Source: Bradyrhizobium nivariense (GTDB lineage: Bacteria; Pseudomonadota; Alphaproteobacteria; Rhizobiales; Xanthobacteraceae). From it: 64,000 nt of DNA. Positions within the stretch are counted from its first letter, which is position 1, and each line of letters opens with the position of its first letter. Where the stretch lies: NCBI RefSeq assembly GCF_029846715.1, contig NZ_JARVWW010000029.1, positions 37,743 through 101,742 of the forward strand, read 5' to 3'. This document shows positions 1-8,749 of this stretch, piece by piece. A program made the position numbers and the translations under genes. The notes below the pieces were generated by a model. That model made no database searches and was not told where the DNA came from. It worked only from the letters and a program-made list of their open reading frames with translations.

Positions 1-250
1 CGGAAGATCTGGAAGTCGTCATTGCGCAGCGAAGACGATCAGCGGCAACATCGTTCCGGTGACCAGAAGAGCGAGCCGGACCGGCAGGGTGAGCTTTGAC
101 AAACGCGGGCGTCCCGGTTCCAGCGCAGCCGCACCGGATTATGATTTTCGGGAGACCATACGGGGTGGGACTTGCGCTGCGCCACGATTTTCGCGTCCGA
201 CGAGCCGTTCAAAGATGAGACGTTGCAGCGCAGCCGGGGGGCCCTGCGCC
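1..250. other. No gene recognised at left edge
   Basis: I see no convincing coding region here. Open frames exist on both strands, but they lack a good ribosome binding site and a recognisable protein pattern. The stretch may be the 3' flank of whatever lies left of the window. Confidence 0.4.
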
Positions 251-343
251 TCAGCTCATGCTGATGGCGGTCAGCAGCAGACACAGGGCGTAGACAGCCG
301 CCAGGCTGAGCCCGGCGATCCGGGCCTCGCGATGCGATGTCAT
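251..343 (-). CDS. Candidate 30-aa single-span membrane protein
   Basis: A 30-codon frame on the minus strand starts MTSHREARIAG, continues with a hydrophobic helix (about residues 10-28: LSLAAVY, ALCLLLT, AIS), and ends MS-stop. A GGAG-type ribosome binding site sits about 8 nt before the ATG. It lies 58 nt downstream of the DUF1236 gene on the same strand, so it could be the second gene of that transcript. The charged N-terminus followed by one hydrophobic segment is what a small inner-membrane protein looks like. No family is recognised. A chance ORF is possible at this length and GC. Confidence 0.4.
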   Translation of the reverse strand: MTSHREARIAGLSLAAVYALCLLLTAISMS

Positions 344-401
344 GCGGTGAACTCCGCGGGCGCGGCCGCCTCCAGGACGGTCGCGCTAAGTCACGCCTTG
401 A

Positions 402-746
402 TCAGTCGATTTCCTGAACGACCGTGCGTGAGCCGGGATCCACCAACATCACGCGATCACCGGAATAGATGTAGCGATATTTGGTGAGCGAAGGACCCCA
501 ATCGGTCGGAACGGCCTCGAGCTCGACCTCGCTCGGCACCGTCGCGCCGACGATGATCTTTTCCTTCGTCGTCACCGGACGGATGCGATGCTCGGTGACG
601 TAGGATTTGATCCTGGTTCGGTACTCCGGCTCGATCTGAACCGCTGCCGCGTGACCGGTTCCGGTCGTGGTCACAACGGTGGATTGTGCGAAAGCGCCGG
701 TCGAAATCAGGATGGCCGCCGCGGATAGCAGGAATAGCTTCTTCAT
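402..746 (-). CDS. DUF1236-type secreted protein
   Basis: The 114-aa product starts with a Sec signal peptide (MKKLFLLSAAAILISTGAFA, cleavage after AFAQ or nearby). The mature part is short and soluble, with the pattern of DUF1236 proteins common in Bradyrhizobium: a conserved block around VGATVPSEVELEAVPTDWG, and a C-terminal YRYIYSGDRVMLVDPGSRTVVQEID stretch. The ATG is preceded by a strong GAGGAGG site. DUF1236 proteins have no assigned biochemical role and are presumably periplasmic. A 30-codon membrane ORF follows downstream on the same strand. The family call is fairly safe; no function is proposed. Confidence 0.75.
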   Translation of the reverse strand: MKKLFLLSAAAILISTGAFAQSTVVTTTGTGHAAAVQIEPEYRTRIKSYVTEHRIRPVTTKEKIIVGATVPSEVELEAVPTDWGPSLTKYRYIYSGDRVMLVDPGSRTVVQEID

Positions 747-886
747 ATTGTCCTCCTCGTAAGGCTAAGCGCCGCACCAACATTCCCACCGCAGGCGGCG
801 TTCCCCGAGGTTAGGAACAAATTGCCATTTTTTCCCGTTAGCGGATCGACCGGACTGAGACGCCCGGCAACTGGAGGAGGAAGTAA

Positions 887-1120
887 ATGAAGATGAAGCT
901 TGCGACTGCGGCGTTGATGGTTGCCGCATTGTCCCTGCCGGCGTTCGCGGCCGACGAGTTCTACGTCGTGCAGGACGTCAAGACCAAGAAGTGCACGATC
1001 GTCGACAAGAAGCCGATGGATTCGTCCATGACCGTCGTCAGCCCCTCGGGCACGATCTACAAATCGCGCACCGAGGCTGAGAGCGGCATGAAGACCGTCA
1101 AGGTGTGCACATCAAACTGA
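887..1120 (+). CDS. Small secreted hypothetical protein (77 aa)
   Basis: The protein begins with a clear signal peptide (MKMKLATAALMVAALSLPAFA, cleavage after FAA). A mature domain of about 55 residues follows, containing two cysteines (KKCTIVDKKP and VKVCTSN) that could pair in the periplasm. An ideal ribosome binding site (GGAGGAGG) precedes the ATG. Similar short secreted proteins of unknown function are frequent in Bradyrhizobium. It is followed 12 nt later by a 26-codon membrane ORF with its own ribosome binding site, so the two are probably co-transcribed. No function can be assigned. Confidence 0.7.
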   Translation: MKMKLATAALMVAALSLPAFAADEFYVVQDVKTKKCTIVDKKPMDSSMTVVSPSGTIYKSRTEAESGMKTVKVCTSN

Positions 1121-1132
1121 GGAGGGACGACA

Positions 1133-1213
1133 ATGCCAGTATTAATTTTGTGGGCCGTCCCGGCCGTGTTGGTGATCGGTGGCGGCATCTATTTGATTGG
1201 CCATATGCACTAG
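1133..1213 (+). CDS. 26-aa single-span membrane protein
   Basis: An ATG at 1133 is preceded by a strong GGAGGG site about 7 nt away and opens a 26-codon frame that ends in TAG at 1213. After MPV the sequence is almost entirely hydrophobic (LILWAVPAVLVIGGGIYLIG), with a short HMH tail, giving one transmembrane helix. It follows the 77-aa secreted protein by 12 nt, consistent with a bicistronic unit. A hairpin at 1232-1262 follows. Ribosome binding site, spacing and single-helix composition together make a real small membrane protein likely. No family is known to me. Confidence 0.55.
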   Translation: MPVLILWAVPAVLVIGGGIYLIGHMH

Positions 1214-1231
1214 GCCTTCGGTGGAAGGCTA

Positions 1232-1262
1232 GCGGATCTCTGGGTGCAGCCCAGAGGTCCGC
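1232..1262 (+). terminator. Strong hairpin after the small-protein pair
   Basis: A 13-bp stem (1232-1244 with 1250-1262, one G-U wobble) closes a 5-nt loop 18 nt after the 26-aa ORF. There is no clear U-run after it, so it may act as an mRNA 3'-end stabiliser or a weak terminator. Confidence 0.45.
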
Positions 1263-1499
1263 AAGTCGTCCGTCCGCTGGGAAAATGGGGGGCCGCCGAT
1301 GCGGCTTGGTCGCGCGCCAGGCGTGAGTTGCAGTGCAGCAGGGCGTGCGGGAGTGGTCCTGCGACGAAGAGTACCTCCAGCGCACGCGAAATGACTTCCG
1401 TCCCGTCGACGTTTTTCATACGCTTCCCTCTCGCAAGCCGCATGCCGGCTGCGCTCACGGCCCGGCTACAGGGCCGGAGCATCAAAGGGAGGGGAGACG

Positions 1500-2498
1500 A
1501 TGAAGCGAAGATCATTTCTCGCTGGGCTCGGTGCGACCACCGCGGCGGCTGCGATTGGAATGCCGTCGATCCTCAGGGCGCAGGCGCCCGTCACGCTGAA
1601 CGGCGCGGTCCAGTTCAACGACGACCACGCCTTCAATCGGGCACTGCTCCGGTTCGAAGAGCTGGTGAAAAAGTATTACGGCAAGCCCATCAACTTCACG
1701 CTGCACAGGAACTCTTCGCTCGGCCTCGAAAAACAGTATTTCGAGTACATGTCGCAGGGCAAAGCCGTCGATTACGGCATCGTTTCGCCGGCCCACATGT
1801 CGACCTTCGCCAAGGCGGCCCCGTTCATCGATGCGCCCTTCGTGTTCAAGGGCATCGAGCACATGAACAAGGTCGTTGAAGCCAATATCCTGGCGCCGAT
1901 CGCCGACGAAGTCGCGGCCAAGGCCGAGGTCGTTCTGATCGGCTATTCCGGCGGTGGCATCCGCAACATCTTCGCCAACAAGCCGCTCAAGAATCTCGCC
2001 GACCTCAAGGGCCTCAAGGTGCGCGTACAAGGCGCGCCGATCTGGTCGAAGACCTTTGCGGCCGTCGGCATGAGCCCGACGGTGATCGCCTATAACGAAA
2101 TATACAACGCGATACAGAACGGCGTGATATCGGCCGGCGAGAATGAGGCGGCCGGCGTCGAGGCGATGAAGTTCTACGAAGTGGCCCCGCATCTCAACCT
2201 GACCCAGCACGCCGTGTCGATCCGACCGATCTGCTTCTCGGTCAAGACGCTGAAGACCTTGCCCAAGGATTTGCAGGACGCGATCATGAAGGCCGGCAAG
2301 GAGGCCGGCGACTACGGCCGACAACTGGAGTCGAGCGAGGAGGTCGTCAAGCTCGACACGCTGGAGAAGGCCGGCAAGCTCAAGCGGGTCCCGTTCGAGG
2401 AACGAGATGCCATGAAGAAACTCGCCGACCCCGTGATGGCCACCTACGCCAAGGAGATCGGCGCGGAAGGCATTTTCGAGAAGATCAACATCGTCTGA
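1500..2498 (+). CDS. TRAP transporter substrate-binding protein, DctP family
   Basis: The 332-aa protein has a twin-arginine-like N-terminus (MKRRSFLAGLG) with a likely cleavage site after about residue 29 (RAQA), so it is exported to the periplasm. The mature body is a TRAP DctP solute receptor, including the late YEVAPHLNLTQH segment typical of the family. It binds an organic acid and hands it to the DctQ-DctM permease encoded immediately downstream. The ligand cannot be read from the sequence. The start is supported by the AGGGAGGGGAGACG segment directly before the ATG. A hairpin separates it from dctQ, which probably allows excess production of the receptor. Confidence 0.9.
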   Translation: MKRRSFLAGLGATTAAAAIGMPSILRAQAPVTLNGAVQFNDDHAFNRALLRFEELVKKYYGKPINFTLHRNSSLGLEKQYFEYMSQGKAVDYGIVSPAHMSTFAKAAPFIDAPFVFKGIEHMNKVVEANILAPIADEVAAKAEVVLIGYSGGGIRNIFANKPLKNLADLKGLKVRVQGAPIWSKTFAAVGMSPTVIAYNEIYNAIQNGVISAGENEAAGVEAMKFYEVAPHLNLTQHAVSIRPICFSVKTLKTLPKDLQDAIMKAGKEAGDYGRQLESSEEVVKLDTLEKAGKLKRVPFEERDAMKKLADPVMATYAKEIGAEGIFEKINIV

Positions 2499-2529
2499 GA
2501 ATTGTCGCTGCCCACGCGACAGGGAGTCG

Positions 2530-2551
2530 GGGCAAGCCAGACGGCTTGCCC
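2530..2551 (+). promoter_or_regulatory. Intercistronic stem-loop between dctP and dctQ
   Basis: A perfect 9-bp GC-rich stem (2530-2538 with 2543-2551) closes a 4-nt loop in the 84-nt gap between the receptor and small-permease genes. There is no U-tract. Such structures typically protect the upstream mRNA from 3' exonucleases and raise receptor levels over permease. Confidence 0.6.
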
Positions 2552-2582
2552 GATTCCGTGATTGTGATCCCCCGGAGTCGTG

Positions 2583-3098
2583 ATGACCGAGATATCGATG
2601 CCACCGAACCCGTCGCTATGGCGCCGAGCAACGGCGGCCTATGCCAAACTGCTGGAAATCCTGCTTGCCGCCTGCGTCGGCATTCTGGTCATTCCGGTCA
2701 CGTTGCAGATCATCTCGCGCTACACGCCTTTGATTCCGTCCTACATCTGGACCGAGGAAATGGCGCGGTTCCTGTTTATCTGGACGATCATGATCGGCGC
2801 CATGGTCGGCATAAGAGAGTCGCAGCATTTTGAAGTCGACGTCTGGCCTGACCTGTCACGCCGAAGCGAAGCCATGGTGCGGATTCTGGCGCGGCTCGGC
2901 GTGCTGGCGCTGGCGCTGGTGTTCGTATCCGCCGGCATCGAGTTCACCCGCTTTGCCTGGAACAGAACTTCGGAGCTGGCCGATCTGCCGCTTTGGCTGA
3001 TCCACGTCGCCTGGCCGGTTGCCGGCGCGACGTGGATCGTGTTTGCCGGTGAACAGATTGTCGACGAGGTGCGGATTCTGGTTGGGGCAAACCGATGA
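2583..3098 (+). CDS. TRAP transporter small permease, DctQ family
   Basis: This 171-aa membrane protein has about four hydrophobic helices (near residues 20-40, 55-73, 95-117 and 138-158). It contains the WTEEMARFLFIWTIMIGA pattern diagnostic of DctQ subunits. It forms the inner-membrane TRAP permease with the DctM protein encoded next. A GTG at 2580 is also in frame, but the GGAG at 2574-2577 is better placed for the ATG at 2583. The stop overlaps the start of dctM in an ATGA arrangement, showing translational coupling. Confidence 0.9.
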   Translation: MTEISMPPNPSLWRRATAAYAKLLEILLAACVGILVIPVTLQIISRYTPLIPSYIWTEEMARFLFIWTIMIGAMVGIRESQHFEVDVWPDLSRRSEAMVRILARLGVLALALVFVSAGIEFTRFAWNRTSELADLPLWLIHVAWPVAGATWIVFAGEQIVDEVRILVGANR

Positions 3099-4414
3099 GC
3101 GGCAATGTTCTTTCTGCCGGACAGGCCGCGATGGTCCTGTTCGGTACTTTCGTTGGCCTGCTCATCATACGCGTGCCGGTCGCCTTCGCGCTTGGCCTTG
3201 CCTGCGTACCGATCCTGCTGATCGAGCCGCATCTGTCGCTGATGATGCTCGCGCAGGAAACCTTCAACGCCTACAATTCATTCATCCTGCTGGCGGTGCC
3301 GTTCTTCCTGCTCACCGCGAATCTGATGAGCATCGGCGGCATCACCGACCGGCTGGTCGCGCTGTCCCGCTCGATGGTCGGGCACTGGCCGGGATCGCTG
3401 GCGCAGATCAACGTCGTGCTGTCGGTGTTCTTTGCCGGCATCTCCGGCTCCTCCACCGCGGACGCGGCGAGCCAGTCCAAGATATTCATCGATGCCCAGA
3501 CCAAGGAGGGTTACGACCTCTCGTTCTCCATCGCCATCACCGCGGTCTCGGCCGTGCTCGCCGTCATCATCCCGCCCTCGATCCTGATGATCGTGTGGGG
3601 CGGACTGATCTCGACCTCGATCGCCGCGATGTATCTCGCGGGCATCGTACCCGGCCTGCTGATCGCGGGAGCGCAGATGGCGACCGTGCATGTCTACGCG
3701 ACGCGTCGCGGTTATCCGACCTATCCGAAATCAAGGTGGGTGGAGATGCGCTGCGCCATCTGGCGGTCGATACCGGCGCTGATGACGCCGTTCATCATCG
3801 TTGGCGGCATTCTGCTCGGATGGTTCACCGCGACCGAATCCGCCTGCGTCGCAGTGCTCTATTCCGTGGCGCTGTCGGCGTTCTTCTACCGTGAAACCGG
3901 CGCGCGCGAACTCTACAAGGCATTGCTCGACACCGGGCGTCTAGCCGGGGTCGCGCTGTTCTGCGTGGGCACCGCAAGTGCGTTCGGCTGGCTACTAGCC
4001 TACTACAAGATTCCGCAGGAACTGCTGGCCAACGTCTCGACCTGGGGCATGGGCGCGATCGGGGCCGGCTTCTTCATCGCGTTCTGCTTTCTGGTGGTGG
4101 GCTGCTTCCTCGACGCCATTCCGGCGATCATCATCGTCGGTACCGTTCTCGAACCGCTGGCAAAATCGGTCGACCTTCATCCGGTGCAGTTTGCGATCAT
4201 CTCGATCGTCTCGCTGGCATTCGGGTTGGTGACGCCGCCCTATGGCCTGTGTCTGATGATCGCCTGCTCGATCGCAGGGGTACGGTTGCGCTATGCGCTC
4301 AAGGACACGGCCATCATGCTGATCCCGATGCTGCTGGTGCTGGCGGCGCTGATCATCTGGCCCGAGGTTTCGCTATTCCTGCCGCGCCTGATCGTGCCGG
4401 AGATGTTGAGATGA
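3095..4414 (+). CDS. TRAP transporter large permease, DctM family
   Basis: The 439-aa product is a polytopic membrane protein of normal DctM length. It carries the family signatures GISGSSTADAA, a PPSILMIVWG segment and VTPPYGLCLMIA. It is the sodium-coupled transport subunit of the TRAP system whose receptor and small permease lie immediately upstream. Its ATG overlaps the dctQ stop by 4 nt. The operon ends at a perfect hairpin (4424-4451) shared with the convergent hydrolase gene. Substrate unknown, probably a carboxylate. Confidence 0.92.
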   Translation: MSGNVLSAGQAAMVLFGTFVGLLIIRVPVAFALGLACVPILLIEPHLSLMMLAQETFNAYNSFILLAVPFFLLTANLMSIGGITDRLVALSRSMVGHWPGSLAQINVVLSVFFAGISGSSTADAASQSKIFIDAQTKEGYDLSFSIAITAVSAVLAVIIPPSILMIVWGGLISTSIAAMYLAGIVPGLLIAGAQMATVHVYATRRGYPTYPKSRWVEMRCAIWRSIPALMTPFIIVGGILLGWFTATESACVAVLYSVALSAFFYRETGARELYKALLDTGRLAGVALFCVGTASAFGWLLAYYKIPQELLANVSTWGMGAIGAGFFIAFCFLVVGCFLDAIPAIIIVGTVLEPLAKSVDLHPVQFAIISIVSLAFGLVTPPYGLCLMIACSIAGVRLRYALKDTAIMLIPMLLVLAALIIWPEVSLFLPRLIVPEMLR

Positions 4415-4423
4415 GCGGGGCGT

Positions 4424-4451
4424 GATCCCGCGGCTCTGATGCCGCGGGATC
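4424..4451. terminator. Bidirectional hairpin between convergent genes
   Basis: A perfect 11-bp inverted repeat (4424-4434 with 4441-4451) with a 6-nt loop sits in the 49-nt gap between dctM and the convergent serine hydrolase gene. No long T-run follows on either strand, so termination efficiency is uncertain. Confidence 0.55.
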
Positions 4452-4463
4452 GGTCCATCTTGC

Positions 4464-5738
4464 CTAGAGATTGCTCTCGGTGATCGCGGCGTAGACCATG
4501 CTGCGCAGCTCGCGCCGGAGCGGGTAGGCGCTCGACGGCAGCACCTGCGTCATGAAGATCGCAATCAGTTCCTCGGCCGGATCGATCCAGAACGAAGTCG
4601 TGGCCGCGCCGCCCCAATTGTATTCACCGGGGCTGCCGGCGACCAGCGTCTCCGCCGGGCGCATGGTCACGGCGAAGCCGAGGCCGAAGCCGATGCCGCT
4701 ATAGGTCGCCTCCGAGAACAGGGAGCGCGACACTTCCGGCAGCGAGCGCCCGCCCGGAATGTGGTTGGCCGTCATCAGCGCCAACGTCTTCGGCCCGATC
4801 AACCTGACACCGCCGAGCTCGCCGCCGTTGAGCAGCGCACGGCAGAAGGTGAGATAGTCGGCCGTCGTCGAGCACAGCCCGCCGCCGCCCGAGATGAAGG
4901 AGGGCGGTGACAGGAACGAGCTCTTGGTTGGATCGTCCTGGAGCGTCAGGCCCTCGCGTCGCTGGCCAGCATGGAAGGTCATGCCGCCGCCCGGATCGGC
5001 CGAGTAGCAGGCGGCGAACCGGTGCGCCTTGGAAACCGGCACGTGGAAGTCGGTATCCGTCATGCCGAGCGGATCGAGGATCCGTTGTTTCAGGAACTGC
5101 TCGAAAGGAATCCCGGAGATCTTGCCAATGAGGTAGCCGAGCACGTCGGTCGAGACCGAGTAGTTCCAGGCCTCGCCCGGCGAGAACTCCAGCGGGATTT
5201 TTGCCAGGCTCTCGATCATGGTCTGGAGCGTGCCTGACTTCTCGACCTCGCCGATCTTTTCAGTGCGATAGGCGGCATCGACATTGGAGCGCTGCTGGAA
5301 GCCGTAAGTCAGCCCGGAGGTGTGGCGCAGGAGGTCCACGATCACCATCGGCCGGGTCGGCGGCCGGGTCAGGAAGGAAGGCGCGGTGCCGGCGACGAAC
5401 ACGCCGAGATCCTTCCATTCCGGAATGTATTTGGCGACGGGCTCATCGATCGCAACGAGGCCTTGCTCGACCAGCATCATGAAGGCGACGCTGGTGAGCG
5501 GCTTGGTCATGGAATAGATGCGGTAGATGGTGTCGTCCTGGACCGGCAGCTTGCGCTCGACGTCGGCAAAACCCAGGACCGAGCTGTGTGCGATCTTGCC
5601 ACGGCGATAGACCAGGAGATGCGTGCCCGGGAAACGGCCGGCATCGATGTACCGGCTCTTCAGATGCGCATCGACGCGGTCGAGCGCGGCCTTGGACATA
5701 CCGACGGATTCGGGCGAGGCGGGGGTGGGGGCGAGCAT
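4464..5738 (-). CDS. Serine hydrolase, class C beta-lactamase/EstB-like
   Basis: The protein of about 424 aa is a beta-lactamase-fold hydrolase. It has the nucleophile motif SMTK at residues 76-79 and the second motif YSV at 193-195. A WGG replaces the third KTG motif near the C-terminus. That combination is typical of esterase/penicillin-binding relatives rather than true AmpC enzymes. I start it at 5738 because a GGAGGAACTG site precedes that ATG. The frame extends 35 codons further upstream without one. There is no clear signal peptide, so it is probably cytoplasmic. It is divergent from the dioxygenase gene. The physiological ester substrate is unknown. Confidence 0.85.
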   Translation of the reverse strand: MLAPTPASPESVGMSKAALDRVDAHLKSRYIDAGRFPGTHLLVYRRGKIAHSSVLGFADVERKLPVQDDTIYRIYSMTKPLTSVAFMMLVEQGLVAIDEPVAKYIPEWKDLGVFVAGTAPSFLTRPPTRPMVIVDLLRHTSGLTYGFQQRSNVDAAYRTEKIGEVEKSGTLQTMIESLAKIPLEFSPGEAWNYSVSTDVLGYLIGKISGIPFEQFLKQRILDPLGMTDTDFHVPVSKAHRFAACYSADPGGGMTFHAGQRREGLTLQDDPTKSSFLSPPSFISGGGGLCSTTADYLTFCRALLNGGELGGVRLIGPKTLALMTANHIPGGRSLPEVSRSLFSEATYSGIGFGLGFAVTMRPAETLVAGSPGEYNWGGAATTSFWIDPAEELIAIFMTQVLPSSAYPLRRELRSMVYAAITESNL

Positions 5739-5899
5739 CAGTTCCTCCGGGCAGCTTTTCTCGGAAGGTTGATAGCCGAAATGGCAGCCCCATTCAAAGC
5801 GCGTCGCGCTTAACGCCGGCCGGCCGACTGGTGTAGACTCCACCTTGGAACGCCTCCAGCAGCCCCTCGGGCCAATGAGAAAACGCAGGCAAACGCACC

Positions 5900-6817
5900 A
5901 TGACCCAGTTCAACGAGACCGAACTCACCGAAGCCGTCGTCCGGAGCTTTGACCAGACGCCCAACCCGCGCGCGAAATTCCTGCTCCAGGAATTGGTGAA
6001 GTCGCTGCACGATTACGTGAGCAAGACCGGTCTCACCTTCGAGGAATGGGAATACGCCATCGATTTCCTGACCCGCACTGGCCAGAAATGTACCGACACC
6101 CGCCAGGAGTTCATCCTCCTGTCCGATGTGCTTGGCGTCTCCATGCTGGTCGACGCGGTCAACCACCGCGAGCGCGAGGGCGCCACCCAGACCACGGTGC
6201 TCGGCCCGTTCTATGTCGGCGAGCACAAGGTGACGGCGCACGGCACCGACATCTCTCCGAACAATCAAACCGGCGAACGGATGTTCGTGCAGAGCCGCGT
6301 CACCGATCTCAACGGCAAGCCGCTCGCGAATGTCCCCGTCGACGTCTGGCATGCCGACGATGACGGCTTCTACGATTCACAGAAGCCGAACTATGACGAG
6401 GTCGGCGCCTCGGCACGGGCGCGCTTCATCACCGATAGCGACGGCCGCTTTTTCTTCCGCACCATCTTGCCGTGCAGCTACCCGATCCCGACCGATGGTC
6501 CGGTCGGCGAGATGATCGTGCAGACCAAGCGTCATCCGATGCGACCGGCGCATGTGCACTTCCTGGTCAATGCCAAGGGCTACGAGCCGCTGATCACCCA
6601 CGTCTTCATGGACGGCGACAAATATCTCGATTCCGACGTGGTGTTTGGGGTGAAGGACGATCTCGTCGCCAAGGTCGAGCCGCGCAACGATCCGGCGATG
6701 CCCGACGGCTCCAAGGCAAGCGGGCAGTGGCACCTCATGAGCTACGAATTCCATCTCAAGCCGGGCGGCGGCATGGCGCCGAAGCCGCTGGGGGTGAAGG
6801 CGGAGGAGGCGGCCTGA
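5900..6817 (+). CDS. Intradiol ring-cleavage dioxygenase (hydroxyquinol/catechol 1,2-dioxygenase)
   Basis: The 305-aa protein has the N-terminal helical dimerisation region of catechol/hydroxyquinol 1,2-dioxygenases (residues 1-100), followed by the beta-sandwich catalytic domain. Candidate Fe(III) ligands are Tyr158 (or Tyr165), Tyr194 (LPCSYP), His218 and His220 (RPAHVH). It would cleave a catechol-type ring to a muconate or maleylacetate. The VPVDVWHADDDGFYD stretch fits the family closely. No maleylacetate reductase is nearby, so the pathway is incomplete in this window. Hydroxyquinol is a slightly better guess than catechol; substrate assignment is uncertain. Confidence 0.85.
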   Translation: MTQFNETELTEAVVRSFDQTPNPRAKFLLQELVKSLHDYVSKTGLTFEEWEYAIDFLTRTGQKCTDTRQEFILLSDVLGVSMLVDAVNHREREGATQTTVLGPFYVGEHKVTAHGTDISPNNQTGERMFVQSRVTDLNGKPLANVPVDVWHADDDGFYDSQKPNYDEVGASARARFITDSDGRFFFRTILPCSYPIPTDGPVGEMIVQTKRHPMRPAHVHFLVNAKGYEPLITHVFMDGDKYLDSDVVFGVKDDLVAKVEPRNDPAMPDGSKASGQWHLMSYEFHLKPGGGMAPKPLGVKAEEAA

Positions 6818-6840
6818 CGGCCCGCAGCCGGGGTGTACAT

Positions 6841-7734
6841 TCAGCGCCCGATAAAGGCCGCCAGCTCGTCAGGCGTCCCCATGGGGAAGGCTTCCTTCAT
6901 GAATTCGAGGAAGGCGGATACGCGCGCGCTCAAGAGCCGGCGCGATGGATAGAGCGTCCACAACGCGATCTCTGGTCCGTCGATATCGCCCCAATGCACC
7001 AGCGTGCCGGCAGCGAGGTCGTTACTGACCAGTGACACCGGGAGCCGTGCGGCGCCGACGCCCGCCCGGACCGCATCGCGGACCATGACCAGCGATGACA
7101 GGCGAAGGACCGGATCGACCGCGATGCGCGATTGTCCGCTTGGCACCGTCACGTCCCAGGTTGCTTTCCGGTCGCCCGCTCCGCGCATGACAGCCGGCAC
7201 AGCGAGATTGCCCCTCGGTCGTTTCAGATCCGGGCTCGCCACGACCACCAGCCGATCGCGTAGGAAGATCCGACCGACGAGGTTTTCGTCCGGATCGGGA
7301 TTGACCCGGATCACCAGATCATACCCTTCCTCCACCATGTCGACGGAGCGATCTTCCGTCGTGACCTCAAGACGGACCTCCGGATATCTGAGTGCGAACC
7401 TGGCTGCGAGCCTACCCATCGCAGTCTGCGAGAACAGCAACGGCGCACTGATCCGCAAGCTGCCGCGCGGGCTGTCCCCACCCGAAGCGATCGCCGCCGC
7501 CGTTTCGTCGAGCTCCGTCAGCAGCGCGCCCGTCCGCTCATAAAGCGCCCGTCCTTCCTGCGTAAGCTTCAAGGCGCGCGCTCCACGTTCGAACAGGCGC
7601 AAGTCGAGGCTGCTCTCGAGCTCCGCCACCCGGCGGGACAGGGTCGCTTTCGGGCGGCCGGTGGCGCGTGCGGCCCGTCCGAACCCGCCGTGCCGGGCGA
7701 CAAGGTTGAAATCGGCGAGGGCAAGCAGGTCCAT
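6841..7734 (-). CDS. LysR-family transcriptional regulator
   Basis: The product of about 297 aa starts with a LysR winged helix-turn-helix (residues 1-60; ALADFNLVARHGGFGRAARA, then LSRRVAELE and LRLFERGARALKLT). An effector-binding domain of normal length follows. It is divergent from the NAD(P)-binding protein at 7838, with about 100 nt between starts, so it probably controls that gene and the next. An in-frame GTG lies 9 nt upstream at 7743; I prefer the ATG at 7734. The effector is unknown. Confidence 0.87.
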   Translation of the reverse strand: MDLLALADFNLVARHGGFGRAARATGRPKATLSRRVAELESSLDLRLFERGARALKLTQEGRALYERTGALLTELDETAAAIASGGDSPRGSLRISAPLLFSQTAMGRLAARFALRYPEVRLEVTTEDRSVDMVEEGYDLVIRVNPDPDENLVGRIFLRDRLVVVASPDLKRPRGNLAVPAVMRGAGDRKATWDVTVPSGQSRIAVDPVLRLSSLVMVRDAVRAGVGAARLPVSLVSNDLAAGTLVHWGDIDGPEIALWTLYPSRRLLSARVSAFLEFMKEAFPMGTPDELAAFIGR

Positions 7735-7837
7735 TCGTTCCACCAGTGAGACGGTGTGTCCAAATATAGCGGCTATCGGTTCATTTGTGGATCACTAATT
7801 TCCGGATGTCTTCTGACCCCAACCCGGAGTGATCCCC

Positions 7838-8707
7838 ATGACCATCCTCGTTACCGGCGCAACCGGCTCCGTCGGCCGCAACGTCGTCGAACAGCTCGTC
7901 AAGCGCGGCGCCGATGTCCGCGCGCTCGCCCGCGACCCTGCAAAGGCAGACTTCCCGGCAGGCGTCACCGTCGTGCGTGGCGACCTGCTCGACGTCGATT
8001 CCCTTCGCAACGCGTTCACAGGCGTCTCGACCCTGTTTCTGCTCAACGCAGTGGTCGCAGATGAATTCACCCAGGCGCTGATCGCGCTCAACCTGGCTCG
8101 CGAGGCCGGCGTCGAGCGGGTCGTCTACCTCTCGGTGATCCACAGTGATCGCTACGTCAACGTGCCGCACTTTGCCGGCAAGTTCGGCGTCGAGCGGATG
8201 ATCGAGCAGATGGGCTTCAACGCCACCATCCTGCGCCCGGCGTACTTCATGAACAACGATGCCACGATCAAGGACGTGGTGACCGGATACGGCATCTATC
8301 CGATGCCGATCGGGAGCAGGGGGCTTGCCATGATCGATGCGCGCGACATCGGCGAGATCGCGGCCCTCGAGCTCATCCGTCGTGAGCGAGCCGCAGCGCC
8401 GCTTCCGCTCGACCGCATCAATCTGGTCGGCCCTGATACGCTGACCGGCGCGAAAGCCGCCGCAATCTGGTCCGAGGTGCTGGGTCGCACGATTGCCTAT
8501 CCCGGCGACGATACCGCCGGCTTCGAGAAGAACCTCAGGCAGTTTATGCCGAGCTGGATGGCTTTCGATATGCGGCTGATGAGCGAGCGTTTCCTCACCG
8601 AGGGAATGATCCCCGAGGCCGGCGACGTCGCGCGCCTGACCGCGCTCTTGGGCCGTCCCCTGCGCTCCTATCGCGACTTCGTCTCCGAGATCGCGGCCTC
8701 TGCCTGA
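7838..8707 (+). CDS. NmrA-like NAD(P)-binding protein (atypical SDR)
   Basis: The 289-aa protein begins with a dinucleotide-binding Rossmann motif (ILVTGATGSVG) and has the NmrA/quinone-oxidoreductase-2-like layout: ALARDPAKA, then VRGDLLD, then FLLNAV. The usual YxxxK catalytic pair of classical SDRs is not obvious, as in other NmrA-type proteins, which are redox sensors or quinone reductases. The ATG at 7838 has a CGGAG site 9 nt upstream. An earlier in-frame GTG is less likely. It is divergent from the LysR gene and followed after 42 nt by a second NAD(P)-binding protein. Confidence 0.8.
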   Translation: MTILVTGATGSVGRNVVEQLVKRGADVRALARDPAKADFPAGVTVVRGDLLDVDSLRNAFTGVSTLFLLNAVVADEFTQALIALNLAREAGVERVVYLSVIHSDRYVNVPHFAGKFGVERMIEQMGFNATILRPAYFMNNDATIKDVVTGYGIYPMPIGSRGLAMIDARDIGEIAALELIRRERAAAPLPLDRINLVGPDTLTGAKAAAIWSEVLGRTIAYPGDDTAGFEKNLRQFMPSWMAFDMRLMSERFLTEGMIPEAGDVARLTALLGRPLRSYRDFVSEIAASA

Positions 8708-8749
8708 CGGCACGGGCAGGTCCCAATCACGACAACGAGGAATCCTGTC

